In this document: piece by piece, positions 7,764-14,978 of the stretch
How the letters are laid out: every line of letters starts with the position of its first letter
How positions within the stretch are numbered: the first letter of the stretch is position 1
Assembly (NCBI GenBank): GCA_050692055.1
Contig: JBOGTC010000141.1
Location: 1 to 33,146 of the forward strand
Source: JBOGTC01 sp050692055
Lineage (GTDB): Bacteria > Chloroflexota > Limnocylindria > QHBO01
Reading direction: 5' to 3'
DNA length: 33,146 nt
The notes under the pieces: model-generated
Seen by the model: the letters and a program-made list of their open reading frames with translations, nothing else
Told to the model about the DNA's origin: nothing
Databases searched by the model: none
Translations under genes and position numbers: made by a program

Positions 7764-7781
7764 GCCCGGAAGGATCCGGGC
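7764..7781 (+). terminator. Hairpin terminator after the 7648 ORF
   Basis: GCCCGGA-AGGA-TCCGGGC is a perfect 7-bp stem followed by CTTTCCC. Flanking GAAAGG and CCTTTCC can extend it. Confidence 0.6.
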
Positions 7782-7855
7782 CTTTCCCGTGCCACGCACT
7801 CAGCGTCGGCGGAGCACCCAATAGCGAAAGCGCTCGCGCCACATGGGCTCCCGAC

Positions 7856-8142
7856 TCAGCCGCCGATGAGCCGCTGGATCGGTCCGGCGAGCAACTGAAA
7901 CATCGTGCGCGCCTGCTCGGGGTTGAAGGCACCGCGATCCTCGCAGCCAGCTGCCGCCAGTCGAAGCGGCCCATCCGCTCGGACGCTTCCACCAGGTAGT
8001 CGAGCTTCGCGTGGACCTCGTCCAGCCGCGCCTCCGGGAGCCCCAGCCGCGCGACGTACTCCTTGGCGACTCCCACCTGGTGGCGGACCCAGGCGACCTC
8101 CTGGGGCGTGAGCGGATCGTTCGTGCCGGGCTCCTGCGACAT
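7856..8142 (-). pseudogene. Frameshifted hypothetical gene in the island
   Basis: From ATG 8142 the minus strand reads a protein-like sequence: MSQEPGTNDPLTPQEVAWVR, then VAKEYVARLGLPEARLDEVH and LDYLVEASERMGRFDWRQLA. Near 7935 the sense moves to the neighbouring frame, which continues GAFNPEQARTMFQLLAGPIQ and stops at 7856. Together they would give about 95 residues, largely helical and acidic. No family is recognised. The shift may be real decay or a sequencing error. Its start overlaps the end of another protein-like stretch on the same strand. Confidence 0.45.
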
Positions 8143-8310
8143 CGACGGGGCCGGAGTTGAGCACGCCCGCCCACAAGTCCGGCTGGCTGATCTCCTCGTT
8201 GAGCCGGCTGAGCCAGGGCCTTCGCCAGCCCGACGGCCGACGACCAAGACTGGACTTCGTACTCCTCGAGGATCCGGACGTTCCAGCCGGGCCGGACCCA
8301 GGTCAACCTC
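8143..8310 (-). pseudogene. Gene fragment upstream of the 8142 ORF
   Basis: The minus strand carries RPGWNVRILEEYEVQSWSSA followed by VGLAKAL; then, after a frame change near 8205, WLSRLNEEISQPDLWAGVLN and SGPVDV. Both pieces have protein-like composition but no continuous frame. No family is recognised. It meets the MT-A70 fragment on the opposite strand, so at least one of them is cut by a rearrangement here. Confidence 0.3.
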
Positions 8311-8484
8311 CTCGCCACCAGGAAGCGCGAGCACTCGCGGAAGCCCGACGAGGTGTACGGGATCATAGAGGCGTGCAGCCCCGGCCCGTTCTTGGAGATG
8401 TTCGCCCGCTATCCGCACCCCCGCTGGTCGGCCTGGGGCGACGAGGCCGCCCCCGAGATCGTTCCCAAGGGGCGCGTCCACATG
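8302..8484 (+). pseudogene. MT-A70 adenine methyltransferase, C-terminal fragment
   Basis: The plus strand reads VNLLATRKREHSRKPDEVY, then IIEACSPGPFLEMFARYPHP and RWSAWGDEA. The KREHSRKPDE, SPGPxLExFAR and W..WG motifs are those of the C-terminus of MT-A70 DNA N6-adenine methyltransferases, common in phages and mobile elements. The catalytic DPPW part is absent upstream, so this is a remnant and cannot be active. The frame stays open downstream, but the sequence stops looking like the family near 8450-8485, where a different gene fragment on the minus strand begins. Confidence 0.7.
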
Positions 8485-8671
8485 GGTCATCGACCGCTAC
8501 GCCCGACTCGTACAGAACGAGGTCATCTGCGAGTTCTTGGTGGCCCGTCCCGAGCACACCTCGCACTTGGGCCCGTGTCATTCCCGGCGCAACGTGCGCG
8601 AGCTCGTTCACGAGATCGCGTAGCCGGTAGAACTTGGTCAGCGATAGGACCCCGTTGCCGACAAGGCTCAT
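8483..8671 (-). pseudogene. Hypothetical protein, N-terminal fragment
   Basis: From ATG 8671, behind a GGAG, the minus strand reads MSLVGNGVLSLTKFYRLRDL, then VNELAHVAPGMTRAQVRGVL and ELADDLVLYESGVAVDDP. It then runs antisense into the MT-A70 fragment and loses protein character. This looks like the first 60 residues of a truncated gene. No family is recognised. Confidence 0.35.
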
Positions 8672-8724
8672 GCACCGAAGCTCCGAGTGACATCCAAGGT
8701 CCCCAGTATGGGGGCGATGGAGGG

Positions 8725-8781
8725 TTCGGTAGAGCTGAGCTGACGGACAGCGGGGGCCGCGCGAGCCCCCGGTCTACCGAA
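8725..8781. terminator. Two-part hairpin between island genes
   Basis: TTCGGTAGA (8725-8733) pairs perfectly with TCTACCGAA (8773-8781). Inside it CGGGGGC (8751-8757) pairs with GCCCCCG (8765-8771). It may act as a terminator on either strand. Confidence 0.5.
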
Positions 8782-8894
8782 TCGCAAGAACCCTATTGAC
8801 TTCCCCGCGGCCGAGAGTGAGAGATTCGTCGCATCGGCCACGGCGCCCGGTCGGTGCCGACGATCCGAGCGGCGCCGGGAAGGGACGAACCCCG

Positions 8895-8993
8895 ATGAAC
8901 ACCTCAGCCGAGCCCACCGTCGACCAGCTGCGCGCCCAGGTCGCCCAGGCCGCGTCCGCAGCGGAGGAACGAGTCATCAGGCCCGAATCCTAA
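8895..8993 (+). CDS. Candidate 32-residue ORF, possibly a truncated gene
   Basis: ATG 8895 lies behind AAGGGA and reads MNTSAEPTVDQLRAQVAQAA, then SAAEERVIRPES and stop. It is an Ala/Glu-rich helix with coiled-coil heptads. TTGACT at 8796 could be the -35 of a promoter about 100 nt upstream. It may be the start of a longer gene cut by rearrangement. No family is recognised. The stretch 8994-9215 to its right has no gene, only a two-unit tandem repeat at 9084-9119. Confidence 0.35.
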   Translation: MNTSAEPTVDQLRAQVAQAASAAEERVIRPES

Positions 8994-9215
8994 CTGGGCA
9001 ATAGAGCCAGCAGCGCTGATTTGCTCGGAGTCGACCGCTCCTACCACGAGACGGGCCCGGAGTTGACGGAGGTAATCGCGGGCGGGACGCAACCGTCGTG
9101 CGGGGCGCAACCGTCGTGCCGGACGCGAGGGCCGCATGTCGACGCGCGGCCTGACCTCACAGCCAGACACATGCGGCATCTGAAGACGTGGCATGACCAG
9201 CTAGCTAGCCCCCTA

Positions 9216-11128
9216 CTAGGTGTCGCCGGTCGTGCCGCCGCCCAAGACGTTGACGCGACCCATTAGGTCAACAAGCTCTTCAGGAATCTCGCTCGCCTCG
9301 TACGCTTCAATGAGGCGTCTGTCACCGAAGCTGACCTGATACCCCTCTTGGATCCGCTTGCGTAACGCGGCCAGTAGTCTCTTGCCGGGAACAACGCGAA
9401 GTCGCCCTTCCAGCGTGTCCCAATTGGCATCAACAAACCCACGAGCCGCCGCGTTCGCGGCCTCGATCCCCAGATGTCGACCAGCGGTGCGGACCTTGTC
9501 TCGGTCCCAGCGTGCGGAAGCCCTGTCGATCGAGACGACCTTCAACCCTTCGGACTCCTCCATTAACATTGCGCCGATCTGCTCAGTCGTGAGTGTGATC
9601 TCGGTGTCTTGGTCGGCTGCTACCGATGCGACAACTCTTGCGATGACCTCCGGGGACATCAGGTAGCTCTCTATGCAATCGCGATCCAGGACGTGGAGTG
9701 GTCGTGATGCGTCTGCACTCAGAGCGTCTCGATGCTCGTCCGTCATCCCGTCGCGGTCACGGATCTCGAGCGATTCGATTCCCCCTCCAAGGAGTGCCTC
9801 GATTACCGTGAGCTGCTCGACGTTCTCGAAGCGGTCGGCACCTCCAATCGGGACCATGACGACGCGCTCGTCCCCTGTAAAGACGAGAACCCCGAGTTTG
9901 GCAGCCAGCCTCACGAGCAGGTCGTTATCGCTCGATCCCTCTACAAACAGACAGCGCCGATTCTTGAAGAGAGCGTACGCGTCGACGCTATCAATCGCCC
10001 CTAACGACTTGAGGATGACCAGCTGACTTACTTCTGGTCCGAAGGGTGATGCCCTGGTCGCTCCTTTCTCGATGAGGATGAGCCTGGTTGGATTGACGTA
10101 GTTGATGATCTCCTTCGAGTGCGTCGAAAGGACGACTTGCATTTCTCTTCGGCGTGATAGCTCGTCGAGGACGTCGACCACTGTCCGCTGAAGGCTGCTG
10201 TGGAGGTGCGCGTCAGGCTCGTCGAGCAGGATGAGTCCAGGCGTCCGGATCAAGATGAATGCCAGAAGCTGAACGACCTGGACGAAGCCTGCGCCCACTG
10301 AGAAGAGGTCGTGTTCGATGGCGCCCTCTTGGTACGTGGCGGTGACGAACTGGTCCAGTCGTTCGTCGAACGAGACCTCTGAGAACCTGCCCGCGAAGTA
10401 CCGCTCCAAGATCCCTTGCAGCTCGTCAAACTCGGCCGCGTGGTGGAGATTCAGCTCGAGGAGCAGGTTGCGAAGAACCTCATTGTGCCTGCCCGCGTTG
10501 ACCAGACTGGAGCGACGCGCCGGAGTGCGGTACTCCTCATCGCGCACGACGCCGACGCTGCTTGGGACCCAAACAGCGGGGCGTGAGGCGAGTGCTTGCA
10601 GGACCTCCTCGTCAACATGCCGCTGGTCGAGCAGTTTGCTTGTTGCCGCGCCGAACGGGCCGATTATCCCAAACTCGACAGCTGCACCCCCCGCAAACTC
10701 ACCCCCACCGTGGCGGGAACGAACCTGTTCTGCTGCCGGTAGCGCTGACGAAACCAGAGGTCGCGCAAGACGGCCACAGGAAGGATGTTGGGCGGAACGT
10801 TGCGGCCGGAGGCAAGGTGCCCAGCCTCCCGGTGGAGATCGATCAGACGAAATAGCAGGTCTGCGCCGTGGAGCAGACTGGACTTCCCAGCGTTGTTCGG
10901 GCCGGCCAGCACGTTGAACTCGCCAAGCTCAACCTCAAAGGACTCGAAAGTCTTGAAGTTGCGGAACCAAAGTCGCCGCAGGCGTAGAGGATCGTGCGCT
11001 GGCTGATCCGCAACCTGGTCCAGGGCAACGGGAGCTGGGACTTCGATCGCGAAGGCGTCATCGTCGCCTCCCAGGTCCAGGAGCCTGAGCTGTTCTGTTG
11101 TCTCGGGGGTGCCGCGCTTCGCCTCCAC
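9216..11128 (-). pseudogene. OLD-family ATP-dependent nuclease with one frameshift
   Basis: The N-terminal part (11128-10664) has LRRLWFRNFKTFESFEVELG and Walker A GPNNAGKSS at residues 76-84. The C-terminal part continues in the next frame and has Walker B LILLDEPDAHLH, the switch histidine in LSTHSKEI, and a TOPRIM nuclease module (CLFVEGSSDNDLL, LDRDCIES). The frames join if one base is added in the run of six C at 10687-10692, which gives VGVSLRGGAAVEFG. The full protein would be about 635 residues, normal for OLD nucleases, which act in phage defence. GTG 11128 follows GGGAGGAA. About 49 acidic residues precede the ATPase domain, longer than usual. No GajB-type helicase is adjacent. It could be a pseudogene, a sequencing error, or programmed slippage. 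Confidence 0.75.
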
Positions 11129-11304
11129 AAATTCCTCCCAACGAGGCTCCTAGTTCAGCAGACGCATGCTACGGGTTGCTACGGGTCCCAGGCGTGGTCG
11201 CAAACGCGTCGCCTCAGAACCCGTGGCGCCCGCGCTGGGGGTCCTGGACTTTCCCAGTGGACGGTATCGGTGATCTGAATGCCCCATGAAGAGGGGCCTC
11301 CCGG

Positions 11305-11324
11305 GTGAGAACGTGGGTTCTCAC
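11305..11324 (+). other. Hairpin in the left end of the IS
   Basis: GTGAGAAC-GTGG-GTTCTCAC is a perfect 8-bp stem with a 4-nt loop, between the left inverted repeat and the transposase start. Confidence 0.6.
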
Positions 11325-11356
11325 TGGAACCAATCACCGCAGGAGGCCCAAAGACC

Positions 11357-12415
11357 ATGCTATACGCCGGATTGGATCTGTCACGCAAGCGGCTCGACGT
11401 GTGCGTCCTCGCTGAGGACGGCGCCGAGGTGCTGGTGACGGCGGTGGCACCCGATGCCGATGCCCTCCGCACGCTGACCGCGCGGGTGGCGCGCAGCAGC
11501 CGACAGCCGGTGACGGCGGCGATCGAGTCGATGACCGGTGCCCGCTTCGTGCACGACACCCTCGAGCGCTGGGGTTGGGAGGTCCACATCGCGGATGCGC
11601 AGCGTGCCAAGGCGCTGGCGCCGTTGGCGGCCAAGACCGACCGCATCGACGCCCGAGTGCTGGCCGAGCTGGCGCGCCGCGACCTGGTGCCCGCCATCTG
11701 GTTGCCCGATCCGGCGGTGCGCGCCGAGCGCGAGCGAGCCCGCTTCCGGCTCCACCTGGTCCACCACCGCACCGCGCTCAAGAACCGCATCCATGCCACC
11801 TTGATGAGCTTCGGCCACCCGGTGCCGACCAGCGACCTGTTCGGCGTCGCCGGCCGGCAGCTGCTCGAGCGGCTGGCGCTGCCCGAGCCATGGGCCACCT
11901 CGGTGACCACCAGCCTGGCGCTCATCGACGAGCTCGAGCGCCAGATCGCGACCGCCGAGGCCGAGTTGCGCCGGCTGGGTGGCGATCACCCCGATGTCGA
12001 GCTGTTGCGCACGGTGCCCGGCATCGGCTGGGTGCTGGCGACGACGATCGCCGCCGAGATCGGCGACGCCGCCAGGTTCCGCAGCCCCAAGCAGCTGGCC
12101 GGCTACACCGGCCTGTGCCCGTTCGTCATCCAGTCCGGCGACCGCGACCGCCGCGGCCCGCTGACCAAGCACGGCCCCCGCTACCTGCGCTGGGCGCTGA
12201 TCGAGGCCGCCACCCACGCGGCCCGCCATCCCGCCTATCGCGAGCGCTACCTGCGCACCCGGCGGCGCCTCGGCCGCCAGCGGGGTCCACGGGTGGCGCG
12301 AGTCGAGGTGGCGCGGCAGCTGGCCACCGCCATCTGGCACATGCTCACCAAGCGCCAGCCCTTCGCTCCGGCAGGTCCCGCTGCGTATCTGGTCGCGTCG
12401 ACGACCCTCTCCTGA
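11357..12415 (+). CDS. IS110-family transposase (DEDD)
   Basis: A 352-residue recombinase. The N-terminal RuvC-like DEDD domain shows the first Asp in YAGLDLSRKRLD (D7), a Glu in AAIESMTG, and the Asp pair in KTDRIDARVLAEL. The C-terminal transposase_20 domain shows LLRTVPGIGWVLATTIAAEI, RSPKQLAGYTGL and QSGDRDRRGPLTKHG, where the Ser is the likely nucleophile, then RYLRWALIEAA. Length is normal and the frame intact, so it may be active. The start ATG 11357 follows GCAGGAGG. Its codon use is GC-rich like the core, unlike the OLD gene beside it. Confidence 0.92.
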   Translation: MLYAGLDLSRKRLDVCVLAEDGAEVLVTAVAPDADALRTLTARVARSSRQPVTAAIESMTGARFVHDTLERWGWEVHIADAQRAKALAPLAAKTDRIDARVLAELARRDLVPAIWLPDPAVRAERERARFRLHLVHHRTALKNRIHATLMSFGHPVPTSDLFGVAGRQLLERLALPEPWATSVTTSLALIDELERQIATAEAELRRLGGDHPDVELLRTVPGIGWVLATTIAAEIGDAARFRSPKQLAGYTGLCPFVIQSGDRDRRGPLTKHGPRYLRWALIEAATHAARHPAYRERYLRTRRRLGRQRGPRVARVEVARQLATAIWHMLTKRQPFAPAGPAAYLVASTTLS

Positions 12416-12468
12416 AATGGACCGCCAGAACGAGCCTCCCACCAACCTGGTCCTCACCCGATGAGGCG

Positions 12469-12545
12469 ATAGAGAGATGAGCGCCGCTCCCCCAGACCAG
12501 CCACGGCCGCCGCCTTGACTCGCACGCCCCTCTTCATAGAGAGAT
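12469..12545. repeat. ATAGAGAGAT direct repeat at the right IS end
   Basis: ATAGAGAGAT occurs at 12469-12478 and again at 12536-12545, overlapping the last bases of the right inverted repeat. It may mark a target or end sequence of the element. Confidence 0.4.
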
Positions 12546-12613
12546 ACGCAGTCAGATAGCCGAGGCGCACGGGACTGGATAAGTCAGGTCCTGCCAGTTC
12601 GCTAGGCATTTCG

Positions 12614-12958
12614 GTGAGCACGGTGCTAGGCTCCTCTGGCGGAATGCTGCTCGCGCGGGATCGTCCCATTCCATTACTCACGTCGGAGCGCGTGGTGACT
12701 GCACTGCCCAAGCTTGATACTCCGCGACACCTGGGCGCTCGCCCGTATGGTCTGGCGGATCAGTTGTTGGCCGACATCGAACACTATGGATTCGACCTCA
12801 CCTCCGTAAGCTCATATACGCCGGCCGTTGTCCAAGAGATCAAAGCCGGCGTCCGAGAGTTGAGGTCCATCGGAAGACTTCGCGCAAGGTTCCATCTCCG
12901 TCCGTCGGAGCGCAAGCTCCGTGACGTCGCGACCCGCTCCCTCAGCGCCGCTGCCTAG
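12614..12958 (+). CDS. Hypothetical protein of the island
   Basis: The longest frame is 114 residues from GTG 12614. ATG 12644 (MLLARDRPIPLL) is an alternative that would leave TAGGCT at 12629 as a near leaderless -10. The C-terminal half looks genuine: GLADQLLADIEHYGFDLTSV, then VQEIKAGVRELRSIGRLRAR. It is mostly helical and basic, with no membrane segment or known motif. Codon use is less GC-rich, like the OLD gene. It lies directly right of the IS, and its function is unknown. Confidence 0.45.
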   Translation: MSTVLGSSGGMLLARDRPIPLLTSERVVTALPKLDTPRHLGARPYGLADQLLADIEHYGFDLTSVSSYTPAVVQEIKAGVRELRSIGRLRARFHLRPSERKLRDVATRSLSAAA

Positions 12959-13407
12959 GCACTCTGCCCCTGGAGTCGTCGCCAGGTCATGGAGATGCCA
13001 AGTCGCTTCGGATCCGTTGCCGTCGCTGTCGAACCCCGAACCTACCCTTCCTGACCATATCAGGCGATCATTGTCGCGGATGCCGGCGGCGCTGCACGGG
13101 ACGCTGGCCTGTAAACCCTGTGTTGACGGATGAAGGCATATCGGCTCTTCGGGGGTTGACTTGTTCGGTCCAGATGAATACAGTGGGCATCGGGATAGTA
13201 CTTTCGACCTAGCGATCGTACCAACCTAATACCCGAGGAAGCGCCGATCCGTCTGCCGAACGTGGGCACTTGGGCTGACGGGGAGCATGTAGTGCAACCG
13301 ACCGTTCCGCCACGGAGTGTGTCGGTTGTATTCATCCTCAAGAAGAGGGCACCTCTAATGTCTAGAGAGATGGTCAAGGGCTGGTAGGCCCTCATAAGGT
13401 AATCAGC
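12959..13407 (+). other. Long structured leader region before the 13408 peptide
   Basis: I see no gene. From the promoter at 13156-13184 a leader of about 215 nt runs to the small ORF. It has a 7-bp stem AACCGAC/GTCGGTT (13296-13302 with 13321-13327) and a 5-bp stem AGGGC/GCCCT (13377-13381 with 13388-13392) just before the ribosome site. It does not match a riboswitch consensus I know, including the c-di-GMP classes. Confidence 0.45.
13156..13184 (+). promoter_or_regulatory. Sigma-70-type promoter
   Basis: TTGACT (13156-13161), a 17-nt spacer, then TACAGT (13179-13184). It drives rightward transcription towards the 13408 peptide and the HD-GYP gene. Confidence 0.6.
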
Positions 13408-13506
13408 ATGCGAGCAGCGATTCATCGCCTCGTCGCGCTGCTGATGACCCTTGGCTCCATCGTCAGTCTGGCCTTAGCCGGAGGCGCTGGCTTCAAGGGT
13501 CTATAG
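13408..13506 (+). CDS. Candidate 32-residue hydrophobic or exported peptide
   Basis: ATG 13408 lies 7 nt after AAGGT. The peptide starts MRAAIHRLVALLMTLGSIVS and ends LALAGGAGFKGL: a basic N-terminus, a 16-residue hydrophobic core, and ALA-GG resembling a signal-peptidase site. It may insert in the membrane or release the short GGAGFKGL. It sits 47 nt before the HD-GYP gene on the same strand and probably shares its transcript. No family is recognised. Confidence 0.45.
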   Translation: MRAAIHRLVALLMTLGSIVSLALAGGAGFKGL

Positions 13507-13553
13507 AGGGTGGCGCGTGCTAGACTCCCGCAGGTACCTTTCTGTGGGACCCG

Positions 13554-14978
13554 GTGAGTCACAGCGTTCGTCGTCTAGTCCTTAGCACGGTAGCCGCCGC
13601 GATTCTCGTAATCGTGGCGGCTTCGTTCCTGTTCCCCATCCGACCTCAGATCGATGGAGGGCTCGGGCTCGCTTTTTGGACGGCGCTGACGCTGCTAAGC
13701 AGCGCAACGCCCGTCAGATTGCCGCGCGGAACCGTCGTTTCCGTGAGCGCCGCGCCCATCGTCGCAACCGTGGTCTTGGGCGGGCCGTTGGCGGCTGCGC
13801 TAGTCGCCTTAATTGGATCGACGGACGCTCGAGAGGTGCGAGGCCAAGTCCCTTGGTACGGGACACTCTTCAATCACGCCTCCATCGCCATCGCAGCAGG
13901 GTTGGGCGGGATAGCCTACGAGCTAGTTTATCGGGCAGCGGCGGACGCGACTCCAGCGAGCCAAGCACTCTTGCTATTCGCGGGACTGATCATCGGCAGC
14001 ACCGTTCTCTTTACCGCCAATTGGCTGTCGGCAGTCGCGGCGGTTAGCGTAAGAACCGGGGTCCCTCTTCGGACGGTTTGGGCCCAGGACGTTCGTGGAG
14101 TCGCTGTCAATCTCATCGGTCTGGCGCCAATCGGTTGGCTGATGGCGCAGATCTTCCAGTTGCCGAACGGCGTGGGCTGGTGGGCAACCGCGCTTTTCGT
14201 AGTCCCGCTCTTCACCACCCGCCTGGCTTACGCCAGATACGTCGAGACGCGCGATCTCTTCGAGCAGACCATCACCGCCCTGGCCAAGGCGGTGGACGCA
14301 CGGGACAGGTACACCCGGAACCACTCCAAGCGGGTGAGCGACATCGCGGAGGCCATGTGCCGCGTGATGCGCCTGCCGGAGCCGGAGATCGAGACCATCA
14401 AGTGGGCAGGACTGCTCCACGACGTGGGCAAGATCGGCGTCCGCGACAACGTCCTGCTCAAGGAGGGCCCGCTCGACCGGGAGGAGCGGATGCTCATGAA
14501 CCAGCATCCCACCATTGGCGCGGAGATCGTGGCGCCGGCCACGCAGCTTGCCAGGGAGGCGCCGCTCATCCGGGCCCACCACGAGTGGATCAACGGCTCC
14601 GGCTACCCCGACGGCATCGAGGCGCAGAACATCCCGCTGGGCGCGCGCATCCTGACCATCGCGGACGCCTACGAGGCCATGACCTCCAGCCGCCCGTACC
14701 GCAAGGTGGCGCTGAGCCATGAGACCGCGGTGGCGGAGCTGGAGAGGATGGCCGGCATCCAGTTCGATGAGGAGATCGTGCCCGTCCTGGTGGGCCTGGA
14801 GCGCAGCATCCTGGACCGCAAGCCGGAGCGCGAGGACGAGCTGCCCACCATGCTGCACCTGCCGGATCCGCGCGATCAGCCGGGGCAGGACCCGAAGGCC
14901 GCCATGACCGGCGGCGGGGGCAACGAGGAATCCGTGCGGAAGACGAGGCCCGCCCTGGCCTCGGACGATGTTTCTTAG
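13554..14978 (+). CDS. Membrane-anchored HD-GYP phosphodiesterase
   Basis: A 474-residue protein. Residues 10-228 form about six membrane spans of no sensor family I recognise. From about 235 comes an HD-GYP domain, which normally hydrolyses cyclic di-GMP: H257, HD at 289-290 (LLHDVGKIG), HHE at 342-344, and GYPDG at 350-354, all present, then ADAYEAMTSSRPYR. The C-terminal 60 residues are a disordered tail. The start is GTG. The next gene overlaps its end by 11 bp. Codon use changes sharply at about 14240: the membrane half uses many A/T-ending codons (CTA, TTA, GTA, AGA), the HD-GYP half almost none. This suggests a chimeric gene with its sensor half from the accessory island. Confidence 0.9.
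   Translation: MSHSVRRLVLSTVAAAILVIVAASFLFPIRPQIDGGLGLAFWTALTLLSSATPVRLPRGTVVSVSAAPIVATVVLGGPLAAALVALIGSTDAREVRGQVPWYGTLFNHASIAIAAGLGGIAYELVYRAAADATPASQALLLFAGLIIGSTVLFTANWLSAVAAVSVRTGVPLRTVWAQDVRGVAVNLIGLAPIGWLMAQIFQLPNGVGWWATALFVVPLFTTRLAYARYVETRDLFEQTITALAKAVDARDRYTRNHSKRVSDIAEAMCRVMRLPEPEIETIKWAGLLHDVGKIGVRDNVLLKEGPLDREERMLMNQHPTIGAEIVAPATQLAREAPLIRAHHEWINGSGYPDGIEAQNIPLGARILTIADAYEAMTSSRPYRKVALSHETAVAELERMAGIQFDEEIVPVLVGLERSILDRKPEREDELPTMLHLPDPRDQPGQDPKAAMTGGGGNEESVRKTRPALASDDVS

Larger units (their letters stand above)
11286..12537 (+). mobile_element. IS110/IS1111-type insertion sequence
   Basis: The transposase gene is flanked by perfect 12-bp inverted repeats, ATGAAGAGGGGC (11286-11297) and GCCCCTCTTCAT (12526-12537). 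Short subterminal inverted repeats are typical of the IS1111 subgroup, while IS110 proper has none. The noncoding ends are about 60 nt left and 110 nt right. The left end holds an 8-bp hairpin. The true element ends may lie a few bases outside the repeats. Bridge RNA of such elements is encoded in a noncoding end, so 12416-12537 is the first place to look. Confidence 0.6.

Noticed and set aside
9084..9119. Two near-identical 17-18-nt units resembling CRISPR repeats
   Set aside because: There are only two adjacent units without a spacer and no cas gene; it is a short tandem duplication.
9216..11128. Gabija or PARIS defence system
   Set aside because: Only the OLD-like nuclease is present. No GajB-type helicase or AriB-like partner lies on either side, so only a solitary OLD protein is supported.
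13186..13400. c-di-GMP riboswitch before the HD-GYP gene
   Set aside because: The conserved core and tetraloop/receptor sequences of the known c-di-GMP classes are not seen. It is kept only as an unknown structured leader.
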